From: Aurantibrevibacter litoralis
Lineage (GTDB): Bacteria; Bacteroidota; Bacteroidia; Flavobacteriales; Flavobacteriaceae
Assembly (NCBI RefSeq): GCF_034651555.1
Contig: NZ_JAYEEQ010000009.1
Location: forward strand, 62,001 to 126,000
Direction of reading: 5' to 3'
Length of the DNA: 64,000 nucleotides
Shown: piece after piece, positions 18,128 to 26,758 of the stretch
Position numbering within the stretch: position 1 is the first letter of the stretch
Layout of the letters: each line of letters starts with the position of its first letter
Program-made: the position numbers and the translations under genes
Notes under the pieces: model-generated
The model's database searches: none
The model's input: only the letters and a program-made list of their open reading frames with translations
Told to the model about the DNA's origin: nothing

Positions 18128-18772
18128 ATGAGAAAGTGGATGAATTTTATTTGTCCTCTTATCGTGATCTTTATTTTATTGAGTTTCGGATTTAGAAGCC
18201 CATCAGCCAAGGTGGTGGTTCCTGAAAATCTTAAAGTAAAGCAACCTACTAAAGTTTTGTTCCCCAAAAACAAAACTTATTTTGCGCAAGCTATGGCTGT
18301 ACCTCCTTTTCTAGGGAGTTCGTACGTAGGGTTCAAGGAGGCGTTGGCTTTCAAAGAATCTAAGGGCAACTACTTTACCATTAACACCTTAGGATATTTA
18401 GGCAAGTATCAGTTTGGTATTGGTACATTAGAATTAATGGGGGTTTACAATGCGACCCGATTTTTAAACGATCCTGTGCTTCAAGAAAAGGCTTTTCAAA
18501 CGAATGTGGCCAGAAACAAATGGATTCTGCGCAAAGACATACCTCGTTTTGTAGGCAAAAAAATGAAAGGAATAGAGATTACGGAGTCGGGCATTCTGGC
18601 AGCGGCACATTTGGCCGGTCCGGGTAATGTAAAAAAATTCCTCCGATCTGGTGGCGAATTGGATGCTAGTGATGACTTTGGAAGTAGTGTGGCATACTAC
18701 ATGAAAAAATTCTCAGGATACGACATTTCTCATGTGATTCCTGAGCAAAATCCAAGGATTCCAAAAACGTAA
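18128..18772 (+). CDS. exported lysozyme-like (transglycosylase-type) protein
   Basis: A secreted 214-residue protein. The N-terminal hydrophobic segment (about residues 7-23, CPLIVIFILLSFGF) is a signal peptide or anchor. The core EALAFKESKGNYFTIN and GYLGKYQFGIGTLELMG (about 76-110) resembles the Glu-Ser and G-x-YQFG signatures of lysozyme-like muramidases, with Glu in FKESKGN the likely acid. Flavobacterial relatives are usually labelled peptidoglycan-binding LysM proteins, but no LysM repeat is visible. It has its own -7 box and a terminator. A role in cell-wall cutting is inferred from the motif. Confidence 0.75.
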   Translation: MRKWMNFICPLIVIFILLSFGFRSPSAKVVVPENLKVKQPTKVLFPKNKTYFAQAMAVPPFLGSSYVGFKEALAFKESKGNYFTINTLGYLGKYQFGIGTLELMGVYNATRFLNDPVLQEKAFQTNVARNKWILRKDIPRFVGKKMKGIEITESGILAAAHLAGPGNVKKFLRSGGELDASDDFGSSVAYYMKKFSGYDISHVIPEQNPRIPKT

Positions 18773-18887
18773 TGCGTAGTGTCTAAAACGCCCATGTAAA
18801 AATAGCGAGCTTAAGGAATATGATTATTCTATGGCATTGCACGAGGTCGCTTAAAAGCAATAAAATAAACACTTGAAAATGGGAAAG

Positions 18888-18916
18888 CCGCATCGGTAAA
18901 ACGATGCGGTTTTTTT
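18888..18916 (+). terminator. intrinsic terminator after the lysozyme-like gene
   Basis: GC-rich 8-base stem CCGCATCG facing CGATGCGG, six-base loop, then seven T residues. It abuts the stop of the convergent methyltransferase gene. Confidence 0.88.
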
Positions 18917-19631
18917 ATGCCTGTATTAAAAATATAGTCGGTTTTTTGTGAAGATCTAAAGTGATATTTCTCCAATCCATTATCTTTTTAGTTGCAATGA
19001 ATTCACCGGAGAGGGTTAATTCACAACCAATGCAAAGCAGGGTAGAGGGTGCTAGCACTTTAAGCAATTCTGTATAGAGCTTATCATTACGATAAGGCGT
19101 TTCAATGAAAATTTGCGTCTGTCCGGTTTCTTTAGACCATTTCTCCAATTTTTTTAGGACACTTTTTCGCTCAGAGGCATCAATAGGCAAGTAACCATTA
19201 AATGCAAAATTCTGACCGTTTAATCCGCTTGCCATTAAAGCAAGGACAATGGATGATGGGCCAACCAAAGGCACAACGCGTATCCCTTTTTCGTGGGCAA
19301 GTGCCACCACATCAGCACCCGGATCTGCAATGCCGGGGCATCCTGCCTCTGAAATAACCCCCACGTGTTGCCCCGCCAAACAAGGTTCTAAAAAAATGGG
19401 GAGCGCTTCCTTTTCCGTAAATTTATTCAGAATCTGGATGTGCAACCCCGGCTGAGACTTATTAGAACTAATTTTTTTTATGAAATGCCGTGCGCTTTTC
19501 TCATTTTCTACAATAAAATGATCAATCCCTTCAATGGTTCTCTTTATTGATAAAGGAAGTACCTCTAAAGGCTCATTATCACCCAAAGTGGTTGGTATTA
19601 AAAATAAGGTGCCCTTTGGTACTGTATTCAT
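18915..19631 (-). CDS. RsmI-like SAM-dependent methyltransferase (tetrapyrrole methylase fold)
   Basis: A 238-residue member of the tetrapyrrole methylase superfamily, closest in pattern to RsmI, the 2'-O-methyltransferase of 16S rRNA C1402. The SAM-binding signature is EAGCPGIADPGADVVALAHE (about residues 115-134) and the later VVPLVGPSSIVLALMASGLNGQ. The start GTLFLIPTTLGDNEP resembles the RsmI N-terminus but is shorter and diverged. It overlaps the phosphatase gene by four bases. Flavobacteria often carry this short form beside dnaA. Whether it methylates rRNA is inference. Confidence 0.82.
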   Translation of the reverse strand: MNTVPKGTLFLIPTTLGDNEPLEVLPLSIKRTIEGIDHFIVENEKSARHFIKKISSNKSQPGLHIQILNKFTEKEALPIFLEPCLAGQHVGVISEAGCPGIADPGADVVALAHEKGIRVVPLVGPSSIVLALMASGLNGQNFAFNGYLPIDASERKSVLKKLEKWSKETGQTQIFIETPYRNDKLYTELLKVLAPSTLLCIGCELTLSGEFIATKKIMDWRNITLDLHKKPTIFLIQA

Positions 19632-20089
19632 TTCCCTTGAATTAGTTTTGTGGCGATGGCATTACAGGCAACATCAATCAACTGAAAAACAGACTCAAAT
19701 GCAGCGTCATTTTCATAATAAGGATCCGGAACATCAGCAGATGCCAAAGAAACCTCTTCTAACAGCAATTTAATTTTTGATGATTGCCTTGTTGTATCTG
19801 CTAAAGCTAATAGATCTTTATAATTGGCACGATCCATTGCGTAAATTATATCAAAATTGGAAAAGTCTTCTTTGGTAAATTTTCTACAGCGTTGCTGCGA
19901 AATATCTATCCCATTTTTTTTTGCTACGGCAATGCTACGGCGATCCGGTGGTTTTCCTATATGAAACCCTGCAGTACCCGCAGAATCAACGAAAACCTTA
20001 AGGGCATCTACTTTGTTTTTTAAAATACCTTCGGCCAAAGGTGACCTACAAATATTACCAAGACACACCATTAAAATATTGATTTTCAT
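19628..20089 (-). CDS. low-molecular-weight protein tyrosine phosphatase
   Basis: The P-loop CLGNICRSP (Cys9 nucleophile, Arg15) and the C-terminal DPYYEND loop carrying the general acid Asp define the LMW-PTP family. 153 residues is standard. It lies four bases after dnaA and overlaps the methyltransferase start by four bases, so dnaA, the phosphatase and the methyltransferase form one transcription unit. No tyrosine kinase or capsule genes are adjacent, so the target protein is unknown. Confidence 0.94.
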   Translation of the reverse strand: MKINILMVCLGNICRSPLAEGILKNKVDALKVFVDSAGTAGFHIGKPPDRRSIAVAKKNGIDISQQRCRKFTKEDFSNFDIIYAMDRANYKDLLALADTTRQSSKIKLLLEEVSLASADVPDPYYENDAAFESVFQLIDVACNAIATKLIQGK

Positions 20090-20093
20090 TTAG

Positions 20094-21518
20094 TTATGAA
20101 AATTTCTTACTAATGTCGTCTATGTATTTTCTAAATTGCTTATCGGTTTCTGCAAGGTTATCTACTGTTTTGCAGGCATGGAGTACAGTAGCATGATCTC
20201 TTTTGCCTATTTGAGAACCTATACTTGCTAAGGAAGCCTTCGTATATTTTTTAGCAAAAAACATAGCCAATTGTCTGGCTTGTACAATGTGCCGTTTACG
20301 TGTCTTAGACTGTAAGGTACTTACATCCATTTCAAAGTAATCGGATACTACTTTTTGGATGTAGTCAATGGAAACCTCACGCTTGGTATTCTTCACAAAT
20401 TTCTCTACCACTTGCTGAGCCAACTCCAAAGTTACTTCCTTCTTATTAAACGAAGACTGAGCAATTAGCGATATAATGGCACCTTCTAATTCTCGAATAT
20501 TACTTTTGATATGTTTTGCCACATAATCTATAATATCATCGGGCATTTCTACACCATCACGATACAATTTATTGTTCAGTATGGCCACACGTGTTTCGTA
20601 ATCCGGGGTTTGTAATTCTGCGGATAACCCCCATTTAAAACGCGATAAAAGACGTTGCTCTATATCCTGCATATCTACGGGAGCTTTGTCGGAAGTTAAT
20701 ATAACCTGTTTCCCATTTTGATGCAAATGGTTAAAAATGTGGAAAAACACGTCTTGGGTGCCCGATTTACCAGAGAGAAATTGCACATCATCAATGATCA
20801 ACACATCAATTAACTGATAAAAATGGATAAAATCGTTTCGGGTATTCTTTTTTACCGATTCTATATATTGCTGGGTAAATTTTTCCGCCGATATATAAAG
20901 TACCGTACGTTCGGGGTATTTATCTTTTATTTCTACCCCTATGGCATGAGCCAAATGCGTTTTACCTAAGCCAACGCCACCAAAGATTAAAAGGGGATTA
21001 AAGGAGGTTCCTCCCGGCTTGTTAGCAACTGCCATCCCGGCTGATCTTGCCAATCTGTTAGAATCACCTTCCAAAAAATTATCAAAATTATAATTGGCAT
21101 TTAATTGAGATTCTATTTTAATGTTGCGGATGCCCGGGATTACAAAGGGGTTTTTTAATTCAGGATTTTTAGATTTTATGGGCACATCTAATTCTTGAGG
21201 GCTCATGTTGGCTCTGTTAGAACTAGGAATTCGTTCCGTAAAAGGCTCACGATTTCCGTAGGTGTTCTCCATCTTAATGATGTACACCAGTTTTGCGGTT
21301 TCCCCTAATTCTTTGGTAAGTGCTACTTTTAATAATTTCACATAATGCTCCTCGAGCCATTCATAAAAAAATTTACTAGGAACCTGTATGCTAAGTGCAT
21401 TATCGGAAAGTTTTACGGGTTTGATGGGTTCAAACCATGTTTTGAATGCCTGTGGTTGGATATTATCCTTAATAAAATCCAAACAATTCTTCCATACGGA
21501 AATTTCAGTAACACTCAT
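20094..21518 (-). CDS. dnaA: chromosomal replication initiator protein DnaA
   Basis: ATPase that opens the replication origin. Domain I covers about residues 1-85, a short linker about 86-125, and the AAA+ domain has Walker A GGVGLGKT (180-187) and Walker B in LIIDDVQFLSG. The C-terminal box-binding helix-turn-helix contains KRDHATVLHACKTV (about 440-453). 474 residues is normal. The 210 bases upstream hold its promoter and that of the divergent thioesterase. No cluster of TTATCCACA-type boxes is visible there. Confidence 0.98.
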   Translation of the reverse strand: MSVTEISVWKNCLDFIKDNIQPQAFKTWFEPIKPVKLSDNALSIQVPSKFFYEWLEEHYVKLLKVALTKELGETAKLVYIIKMENTYGNREPFTERIPSSNRANMSPQELDVPIKSKNPELKNPFVIPGIRNIKIESQLNANYNFDNFLEGDSNRLARSAGMAVANKPGGTSFNPLLIFGGVGLGKTHLAHAIGVEIKDKYPERTVLYISAEKFTQQYIESVKKNTRNDFIHFYQLIDVLIIDDVQFLSGKSGTQDVFFHIFNHLHQNGKQVILTSDKAPVDMQDIEQRLLSRFKWGLSAELQTPDYETRVAILNNKLYRDGVEMPDDIIDYVAKHIKSNIRELEGAIISLIAQSSFNKKEVTLELAQQVVEKFVKNTKREVSIDYIQKVVSDYFEMDVSTLQSKTRKRHIVQARQLAMFFAKKYTKASLASIGSQIGKRDHATVLHACKTVDNLAETDKQFRKYIDDISKKFS

Positions 21519-21728
21519 TTTTAATATTTTCCTTACTGGGGGTTGGTTAGTAACTTATATAAAATAGCTTGCCTAACATCACCATTTTTTGGTAATCAGG
21601 AGCATGGCAAATATGTGAACAATTATTCTAAAAAAAAAATCATTTAGGGTTGAATTTACCCTTTTTTTTCCTCATGTTGTGCCTCTCAAAATGAATTCCC
21701 TAAATATATAATTTTTAATGCTATAAAC

Positions 21729-22136
21729 ATGAATAATAATACGATTTCTTTTCGCGTTCGCTATGGCGAAACCGACCAAATGGGCGTTGTCTATCACGGT
21801 AATTACCCGCAATATCTGGAGATGGGGCGTGTAGAGTGGCTACGCAATCTTGGTTTTTCTTATAAAAAAATGGAAGAAAACGGTATTATGTTGCCCGTAT
21901 TTTCTCTACTGATAAAGTACAAAAAATCGGCCTATTATGACGATGTGCTTTACTTAGAAACCCGCTTGGTTAAAAGACCAGCTGTGAAGATCGAATTTGA
22001 GTACAGCATACGCAACGAAGCACAGGAAATTTTAGTAGAAGCCAATACTGTATTAGCATTTATAGACATGAAAACAAAACGCCCTATACCCTGTCCGGAT
22101 TACCTGATGGAGAAGATCAATTTAGCCAGCAGCTAG
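21729..22136 (+). CDS. acyl-CoA thioesterase, 4-hydroxybenzoyl-CoA thioesterase (YbgC/FadM) family
   Basis: Hot-dog fold thioesterase. The signature GETDQMGVVYHGNYPQYLEM (about residues 14-33) carries the catalytic Asp and the following Tyr/His. 135 residues is the family length. It is divergent from dnaA. Its TAG stop shares a CTAG tetranucleotide with the stop of the convergent YigZ-family gene. The acyl-CoA substrate is not predictable. Confidence 0.93.
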   Translation: MNNNTISFRVRYGETDQMGVVYHGNYPQYLEMGRVEWLRNLGFSYKKMEENGIMLPVFSLLIKYKKSAYYDDVLYLETRLVKRPAVKIEFEYSIRNEAQEILVEANTVLAFIDMKTKRPIPCPDYLMEKINLASS

Positions 22137-22762
22137 TCTGCAGCAGCTAAAAGCACCACTTGGATTCCGGGCACACTTTCTAAATTTTCCACGAAAGGGG
22201 TCACTTCGGTTTCCCTAACAGCTACATCCAAAATACAGTTCATTGAAAAGTGTTGCGCATTTACAGTTGCATTTTGCTGTTTTATGATGCGCATTACTTT
22301 GTCCATTTCGGGGTAACCAAAATGAATTCGAATTTGTTTTTGAAGGGTCATCACAATGATGTGCGAAGTATTTAAAGTCTGCTGTGCCGTTGTTTTATAG
22401 GCCTGTATTAACCCGCCTACGCCTAATTTTGTGCCACCAAAAATTCGTGCTACTGCCACTAAGATATTGGTAAGATCATGACTTTGTATTTGGCCGTAAA
22501 TAGGCATTCCTGCCGAGTTATAGGGTTCCCCATCATCCGAAACCCGATGTTGAATGTCATGTACTCCCAATTGCCATGCAAAACATACATGATTTGCAGT
22601 AGGATGATTTTTTCGTATGGTTTCCAGATGTTCTTTCACCTGATAGTCATGTTGTAATGGGAAAGCATACCCATAAAACTTACTTTTTCTATCCTTATAA
22701 AGCACTCCTATGGTCGCTTTATCCAATGTTCTGTAAAGATCTATGTCTTCATTTTTCTTCAA
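22133..22762 (-). CDS. YigZ/IMPACT family protein
   Basis: Conserved protein of the YigZ/IMPACT (UPF0029) family; eukaryotic IMPACT modulates Gcn2, while the bacterial role is uncertain and may involve nucleic-acid or ribosome binding. The core GYAFPLQHDYQVKEHLETIR, HVCFAWQLG, RVSDDGEPYNSAGMPI and GGTKLGVGGLIQAYK is characteristic, followed by a small C-terminal domain (about residues 140-209). 209 residues fits. It overlaps the upstream transporter gene by four bases and ends the ribD operon. Confidence 0.92.
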   Translation of the reverse strand: MKKNEDIDLYRTLDKATIGVLYKDRKSKFYGYAFPLQHDYQVKEHLETIRKNHPTANHVCFAWQLGVHDIQHRVSDDGEPYNSAGMPIYGQIQSHDLTNILVAVARIFGGTKLGVGGLIQAYKTTAQQTLNTSHIIVMTLQKQIRIHFGYPEMDKVMRIIKQQNATVNAQHFSMNCILDVAVRETEVTPFVENLESVPGIQVVLLAAAD

Positions 22763-23622
22763 AATAAAAGCACTAATAAAATACTAACAACAGCTAATAA
22801 TACGCCCGTCCAATTTCTAAAATTTAGCCTTTCCTTGAAAAGCACAATGCCCAATAGCGTCGATAAAAGTACGATAGCCACGTTGTTCACCGTAAATACT
22901 GATGCGCTGTTCAAGGTTTCACTCTTCAGAGCACGTAACAAAAAGTGAATGCTAAAATAATTGGGGACACCCAATATAATACCACCCAACAAATTTTTAA
23001 TATTGATCTTTAAAGGTCTTTTATGTGAATTTACCAACATAAAAAGGCTACCAGTGCCCGCCGCACCAAAAAAAACTACAGTAGAAAATAAAGGATAATC
23101 TGTGGGTTCCATTTGCTGTTCTTGCAAAAACTTAATTCCTGCATCAATAAAACCGGAACCTAAAAAGACAAGCAACGGCAGCAGCAGTGTTCTAGTTTCT
23201 AAAGTCAATTTTTGATCTTTTAGTGTGCAGAGGTACACCGCGACTACTGCAAGACAAATTCCCATTGCATTCAATAGCGTAACCTTTTCCTGATACCACC
23301 ATACGCCAAACACCACAGGGATAACAAAAGACATTTTCGTCGCAACAGATGCCACCGACACTCCTAAATTTTGTGCCGTTTTTGCCATAACATTAAACAC
23401 CAAAATGAACAAAATTCCTAGTGCCAAGGTGCCCCAAAACCACGACTTTTGACTAAGATTGTAGGTGCTTACCTCTTTGGTGTAGAAAAAGGTACTCACT
23501 AATCCGGCCACAAAATAATTCGCTACAATTGCATAAAACGTTTCAATTTTGAGTACTGAAAATAACTTGAATACTACAAATAGGACACTCGAAAACAAAA
23601 TACTCATGGCTAAATCCCACAT
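22759..23622 (-). CDS. EamA/DMT superfamily transporter
   Basis: An inner-membrane protein of 287 residues with about ten hydrophobic segments arranged as two EamA repeats (about residues 1-135 and 145-287), the drug/metabolite transporter layout. VWWYQEKVTLLNAMGICLAVVAVYL and LFKERLNFRNWTGVLLAVVSI are the repeated end-of-domain motifs. It starts one base after the HAD hydrolase stop and overlaps YigZ by four bases. The substrate is unknown; many relatives move amino acids or nucleotide sugars. Confidence 0.88.
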   Translation of the reverse strand: MWDLAMSILFSSVLFVVFKLFSVLKIETFYAIVANYFVAGLVSTFFYTKEVSTYNLSQKSWFWGTLALGILFILVFNVMAKTAQNLGVSVASVATKMSFVIPVVFGVWWYQEKVTLLNAMGICLAVVAVYLCTLKDQKLTLETRTLLLPLLVFLGSGFIDAGIKFLQEQQMEPTDYPLFSTVVFFGAAGTGSLFMLVNSHKRPLKINIKNLLGGIILGVPNYFSIHFLLRALKSETLNSASVFTVNNVAIVLLSTLLGIVLFKERLNFRNWTGVLLAVVSILLVLLF

Positions 23623-23623
23623 C

Positions 23624-24229
23624 TTACCAGTCCAATTTAAGTTCGGTGACTTCTTCTTTACCTACCAAAAGATGCCATGTTTTTATACCTAAAGTAGCAG
23701 CGGCATCCGTGTTTTCTTTGGTGTCGTCTATAAAAAGGGTTTCTTCTGCCTTTAGCCCATTGCGCTGAAGTACAAAGGTGAAGATTTCTGTATCTGGCTT
23801 TCGCATTTGAATTTCATGCGACAAGTAAAACTGCTCAAAAGCTTGTTTAAATCGATTAAATTTTTCCTTCCCCATACGCTTTGCTACATGCGGAATGTGC
23901 AAGGCATTGGTATTGCTTAATAAAAATAATCGGTGCGATTTGACCTTAGCTAAGGTCTCTATAAATTCCAAACGATGATCCGGAAAGTCTAGTAACATCC
24001 CGTTCCAAACTTTTATAATTTCCGATGGTTTAGCCTCCGGGATAATGTGGTTGAGTGCGCCAATAAATGCATCGGACGAGAGTGCGCCGACCTCATATTG
24101 TTCATTGAGTTTCACAATTTCGGGAAGTGCATCAAAGCTGCCGCCCCATTTTACAAATTCGCGAATTACTATTTCCTTGTCTAAATTGATGAAAACATCG
24201 CCAAAATCGAAAATGATATTTTTAATCAT
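23624..24229 (-). CDS. HAD superfamily hydrolase
   Basis: A 201-residue haloacid dehalogenase-like phosphatase. Motif I is FDFGDVFINLD (about residues 8-18), motif II is LFLLSNTNALH, motif III covers the Lys of MRKPDTEIF, and motif IV is TLFIDDTKENTDAAATLG. The spacing gives an alpha-helical cap of class I type between motifs I and II. It overlaps the end of ribD by eight bases. Position after ribD makes it a candidate for the long-missing riboflavin-pathway phosphatase (5-amino-6-ribitylamino-uracil phosphate), but this is only contextual. Confidence 0.9.
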   Translation of the reverse strand: MIKNIIFDFGDVFINLDKEIVIREFVKWGGSFDALPEIVKLNEQYEVGALSSDAFIGALNHIIPEAKPSEIIKVWNGMLLDFPDHRLEFIETLAKVKSHRLFLLSNTNALHIPHVAKRMGKEKFNRFKQAFEQFYLSHEIQMRKPDTEIFTFVLQRNGLKAEETLFIDDTKENTDAAATLGIKTWHLLVGKEEVTELKLDW

Positions 24230-25274
24230 GAGTTACTATAGTTAATTGATCTGAACCTATTTTTTCTATGGATTTTGTTGCACCCCGTAGTTCCGGCGCC
24301 CTTGTGCCGCTTCCAAATACGGTAGCTCCGGTAAATATCCGAGCTTCATCCCATAAATGGCTATCAATAAAGGCTTGTAGCGTAATAGCACCTCCTTCAA
24401 TAATGAGACTTAGAATTTGGTGTTGGTACAACAACGCACAAATTTGTGTTGTTATTTCCTTAGAAAAATCAATGACTTCATACCTAATACCTTCTTTGTA
24501 CCGAGATGAATTGGCAATTTGGGTAATAATGATGGTTGGTACCGTATTATCTAGCACATAAAAATCGCCTTCAATTTTCAAATCTTTATCTATAATAATG
24601 CGTATCGGTGGTTTGCCGTTCCAAAGACGGAGGTCAAGGCGGGGATTATCTTGTAAAACAGTACTTGTGCCTACTAAAATTCCTTGTTCTTGGCTGCGCC
24701 ATTGGTGCACCCTTTGTCTAGAATGGGCATTAGAAATCCAATAAGGCTCTCGTTGAACACTTCGTTCGCGCTTATCGGGCGCAATAAAACCATCTATGGT
24801 CTGTGCCCATTTTAAAATAATATAAGGTCGTTTTTGAGTATGGAAGGTTAAAAATCTACGGTGATGTTCCTTACAAGCAGCCGCCAAGATCCCTACCGTA
24901 ACGTGGCACCCTGCATCCTTAAGTTTCTGTACTCCTTGTCCTGCCACTTTTTCATGCGGATCTAATATACCTACCACCACCTTGCGAATGCCATGGGCCA
25001 CGATATAATCGGCACAAGGGGGCGTCTTTCCAAAATGAGAACAGGGTTCTAAACTTACATAGAGTGTAGCATCTGCAAGTAATGACACATCCGCAACCGA
25101 ATTTATAGCATTTACCTCGGCATGCGGACCGCCAAAGGGACTCGTAAATCCTTCTCCAATGATGCGTTTGTTATGCACAATAACACATCCGACCATAGGG
25201 TTCGGAAAGGTCGTTCCCCATCCATTTTTAGCCAATTGAATACATCGGGAAATATATTTTTCATGTATCTTCAC
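24222..25274 (-). CDS. ribD: bifunctional riboflavin deaminase/reductase
   Basis: Deaminates and then reduces the pyrimidine intermediate of riboflavin synthesis. The N-terminal zinc deaminase domain has HAE at 51-53, EPCSH (Cys78) and Cys87 of PPCADY; the C-terminal reductase (about 150-350) has KWAQTIDGFIA and LIIEGGAITLQAFID. A GTG start is chosen: it gives the family opening VKIHEKYISRCIQLA, 350 residues in all. The longer reading (25 more residues) would overlap the divergent GNAT gene and its promoter. It heads the operon with the HAD hydrolase, transporter and YigZ protein. Confidence 0.95.
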   Translation of the reverse strand: MKIHEKYISRCIQLAKNGWGTTFPNPMVGCVIVHNKRIIGEGFTSPFGGPHAEVNAINSVADVSLLADATLYVSLEPCSHFGKTPPCADYIVAHGIRKVVVGILDPHEKVAGQGVQKLKDAGCHVTVGILAAACKEHHRRFLTFHTQKRPYIILKWAQTIDGFIAPDKRERSVQREPYWISNAHSRQRVHQWRSQEQGILVGTSTVLQDNPRLDLRLWNGKPPIRIIIDKDLKIEGDFYVLDNTVPTIIITQIANSSRYKEGIRYEVIDFSKEITTQICALLYQHQILSLIIEGGAITLQAFIDSHLWDEARIFTGATVFGSGTRAPELRGATKSIEKIGSDQLTIVTHD

Positions 25275-25314
25275 ACGGTAAAAATAACACAATAAAAGGT
25301 ACGGTTTTATAAAA

Positions 25315-25800
25315 ATGGACAAAGCCATTATTAGAGCAATTACGCCCAACGATAATCCTCATGTGGCCACCGTGATCCGCTGCGTATTGGAAGATTTAGG
25401 TGTTCCCAAAGTGGGTACAGCATATGCAGATAAAGCCTTGGATGGCATGTATGAACATTATAATAGGCTTAAAGCCAGCTATTTTGTTGTTGAAGAAGAA
25501 GGAAAAATTCTGGGATGTGCGGGAATTGCACCCTTAGATAATTTTGAAGGCAATGTGTGCGAGTTGCAAAAAATGTACTTTTTAGAAGTTGCCAGAGGTC
25601 GGGGACTAGGACGTAAAATGATTCAGATTTGCTTGGAAAAAGCACGAGAATTTGGGTTTGAAAAGTGTTATTTAGAAACCATGCCCTATATGAAAGATGC
25701 CCAAAAGTTGTATCTAAAAACCGGCTTCAGCTATATCGATGCACCCATGGGCAACACCGGACACTATTCTTGTCCGGTTTGGATGTTGTTAGACTTATAA
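25315..25800 (+). CDS. GNAT family N-acetyltransferase
   Basis: A 161-residue GNAT protein. The acetyl-CoA-binding segment is ELQKMYFLEVARGRGLGRKM (about residues 83-102), followed by CYLETMPYMKDAQKLYLKTGF. The N-terminus IIRAITPNDNPHVATVIRCVLEDLG is typical of the group related to YitH/ElaA-like acetyltransferases. It is divergent from ribD (about 40 bases between starts) and lies six bases before prmC. The acceptor is unknown. Confidence 0.92.
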   Translation: MDKAIIRAITPNDNPHVATVIRCVLEDLGVPKVGTAYADKALDGMYEHYNRLKASYFVVEEEGKILGCAGIAPLDNFEGNVCELQKMYFLEVARGRGLGRKMIQICLEKAREFGFEKCYLETMPYMKDAQKLYLKTGFSYIDAPMGNTGHYSCPVWMLLDL

Positions 25801-25806
25801 TGGATT

Positions 25807-26673
25807 ATGCAGCTAAAGGAAATCAGAACTATTTTTCACAAAGAGTTAGATTCGCTTTTTCCCAATGAAGAGGTAGATCAGTTTTTTTTTATGTTGATAG
25901 ACCATTATTTAAACCTACATCGGTTAGATCTAGCGTTGCAACCCAATCTCATCATTTCTAAAGAAGAAGAAACGCCACTCTTTGAAGGTCTTAGCAAACT
26001 AAAAATGGAATGTCCCATACAATACATATTGGGAACATCCCATTTTTTTGGAATGGATTTACATGTCAATAAACATGTCCTAATCCCCCGTCCGGAGACG
26101 GAAGAATTGGTAGCATGGATACTCGCAGATTTAAAAAATAAAGAAACCCAAACTACGATTTTGGATATTGGCACGGGAAGTGGATGTATGGCCATCACCA
26201 TGGCAAAGCATTGTCCAACTGCAAAAGTGTATGCCTTGGACGTTTCTGAAGAGGCACTTAAAATCGCTATGCAAAATGCCCTAAATCAGGATGTCGCTAT
26301 TGAATTTATCCATGCCGATATTCTTCAAATTAAAAATCTGGGAATTGCGTTCGATCTTATTGTTTCCAATCCGCCTTATGTCAGAACTATGGAAAAAAAG
26401 GAGATGAAAGGGAACGTGCTTCAACATGAGCCGGAACAGGCACTTTTTGTGCCGGATTCTGATCCGCTTCTTTTTTACCGAAACATCACCAAATTTGCTA
26501 AAAACAATCTCAGGGAAAATGGGGCACTCTATTTTGAAATCAACCAATATTTAGGAAAAGAAACGGAGCAACTTTTAAAAGACCAACATTTTTCAGAAAT
26601 TGAAATGCGAAAAGATCTTTTTGACAATGATCGCATGTTAAAAGGTATTTGGACAAAAAGATCGCAAACCTGA
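25807..26673 (+). CDS. prmC: peptide chain release factor N5-glutamine methyltransferase
   Basis: Methylates the GGQ glutamine of release factors RF1/RF2. The N-terminal helical substrate domain covers about residues 1-85, then IPRPETEEL (93-101), SAM motif I DIGTGSGC (120-127) and the active-site NPPYV (188-192), diagnostic for glutamine N5-methylation. 288 residues is normal. It sits between a GNAT gene and ligA, all on the same strand. Confidence 0.96.
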   Translation: MQLKEIRTIFHKELDSLFPNEEVDQFFFMLIDHYLNLHRLDLALQPNLIISKEEETPLFEGLSKLKMECPIQYILGTSHFFGMDLHVNKHVLIPRPETEELVAWILADLKNKETQTTILDIGTGSGCMAITMAKHCPTAKVYALDVSEEALKIAMQNALNQDVAIEFIHADILQIKNLGIAFDLIVSNPPYVRTMEKKEMKGNVLQHEPEQALFVPDSDPLLFYRNITKFAKNNLRENGALYFEINQYLGKETEQLLKDQHFSEIEMRKDLFDNDRMLKGIWTKRSQT

Positions 26674-26758
26674 AAGCGTTAACGAAAAAGCGAGGCATAG
26701 ATTAGATGAAAAAGAATCATAGTAACCACCTAACTAAATCAACATAGCATACTTCTAT

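Noticed and set aside
21519..21728. Replication origin beside dnaA
   Set aside because: No cluster of TTATCCACA-like boxes was found; only a single weak match (TGTGAACAA). GC-skew over the whole genome would be needed.
25275..25349. N-terminal extension of ribD by 25 residues
   Set aside because: The extension is hydrophobic and unlike RibD, and overlaps the start of the divergent GNAT gene; the GTG start restores the family N-terminus.
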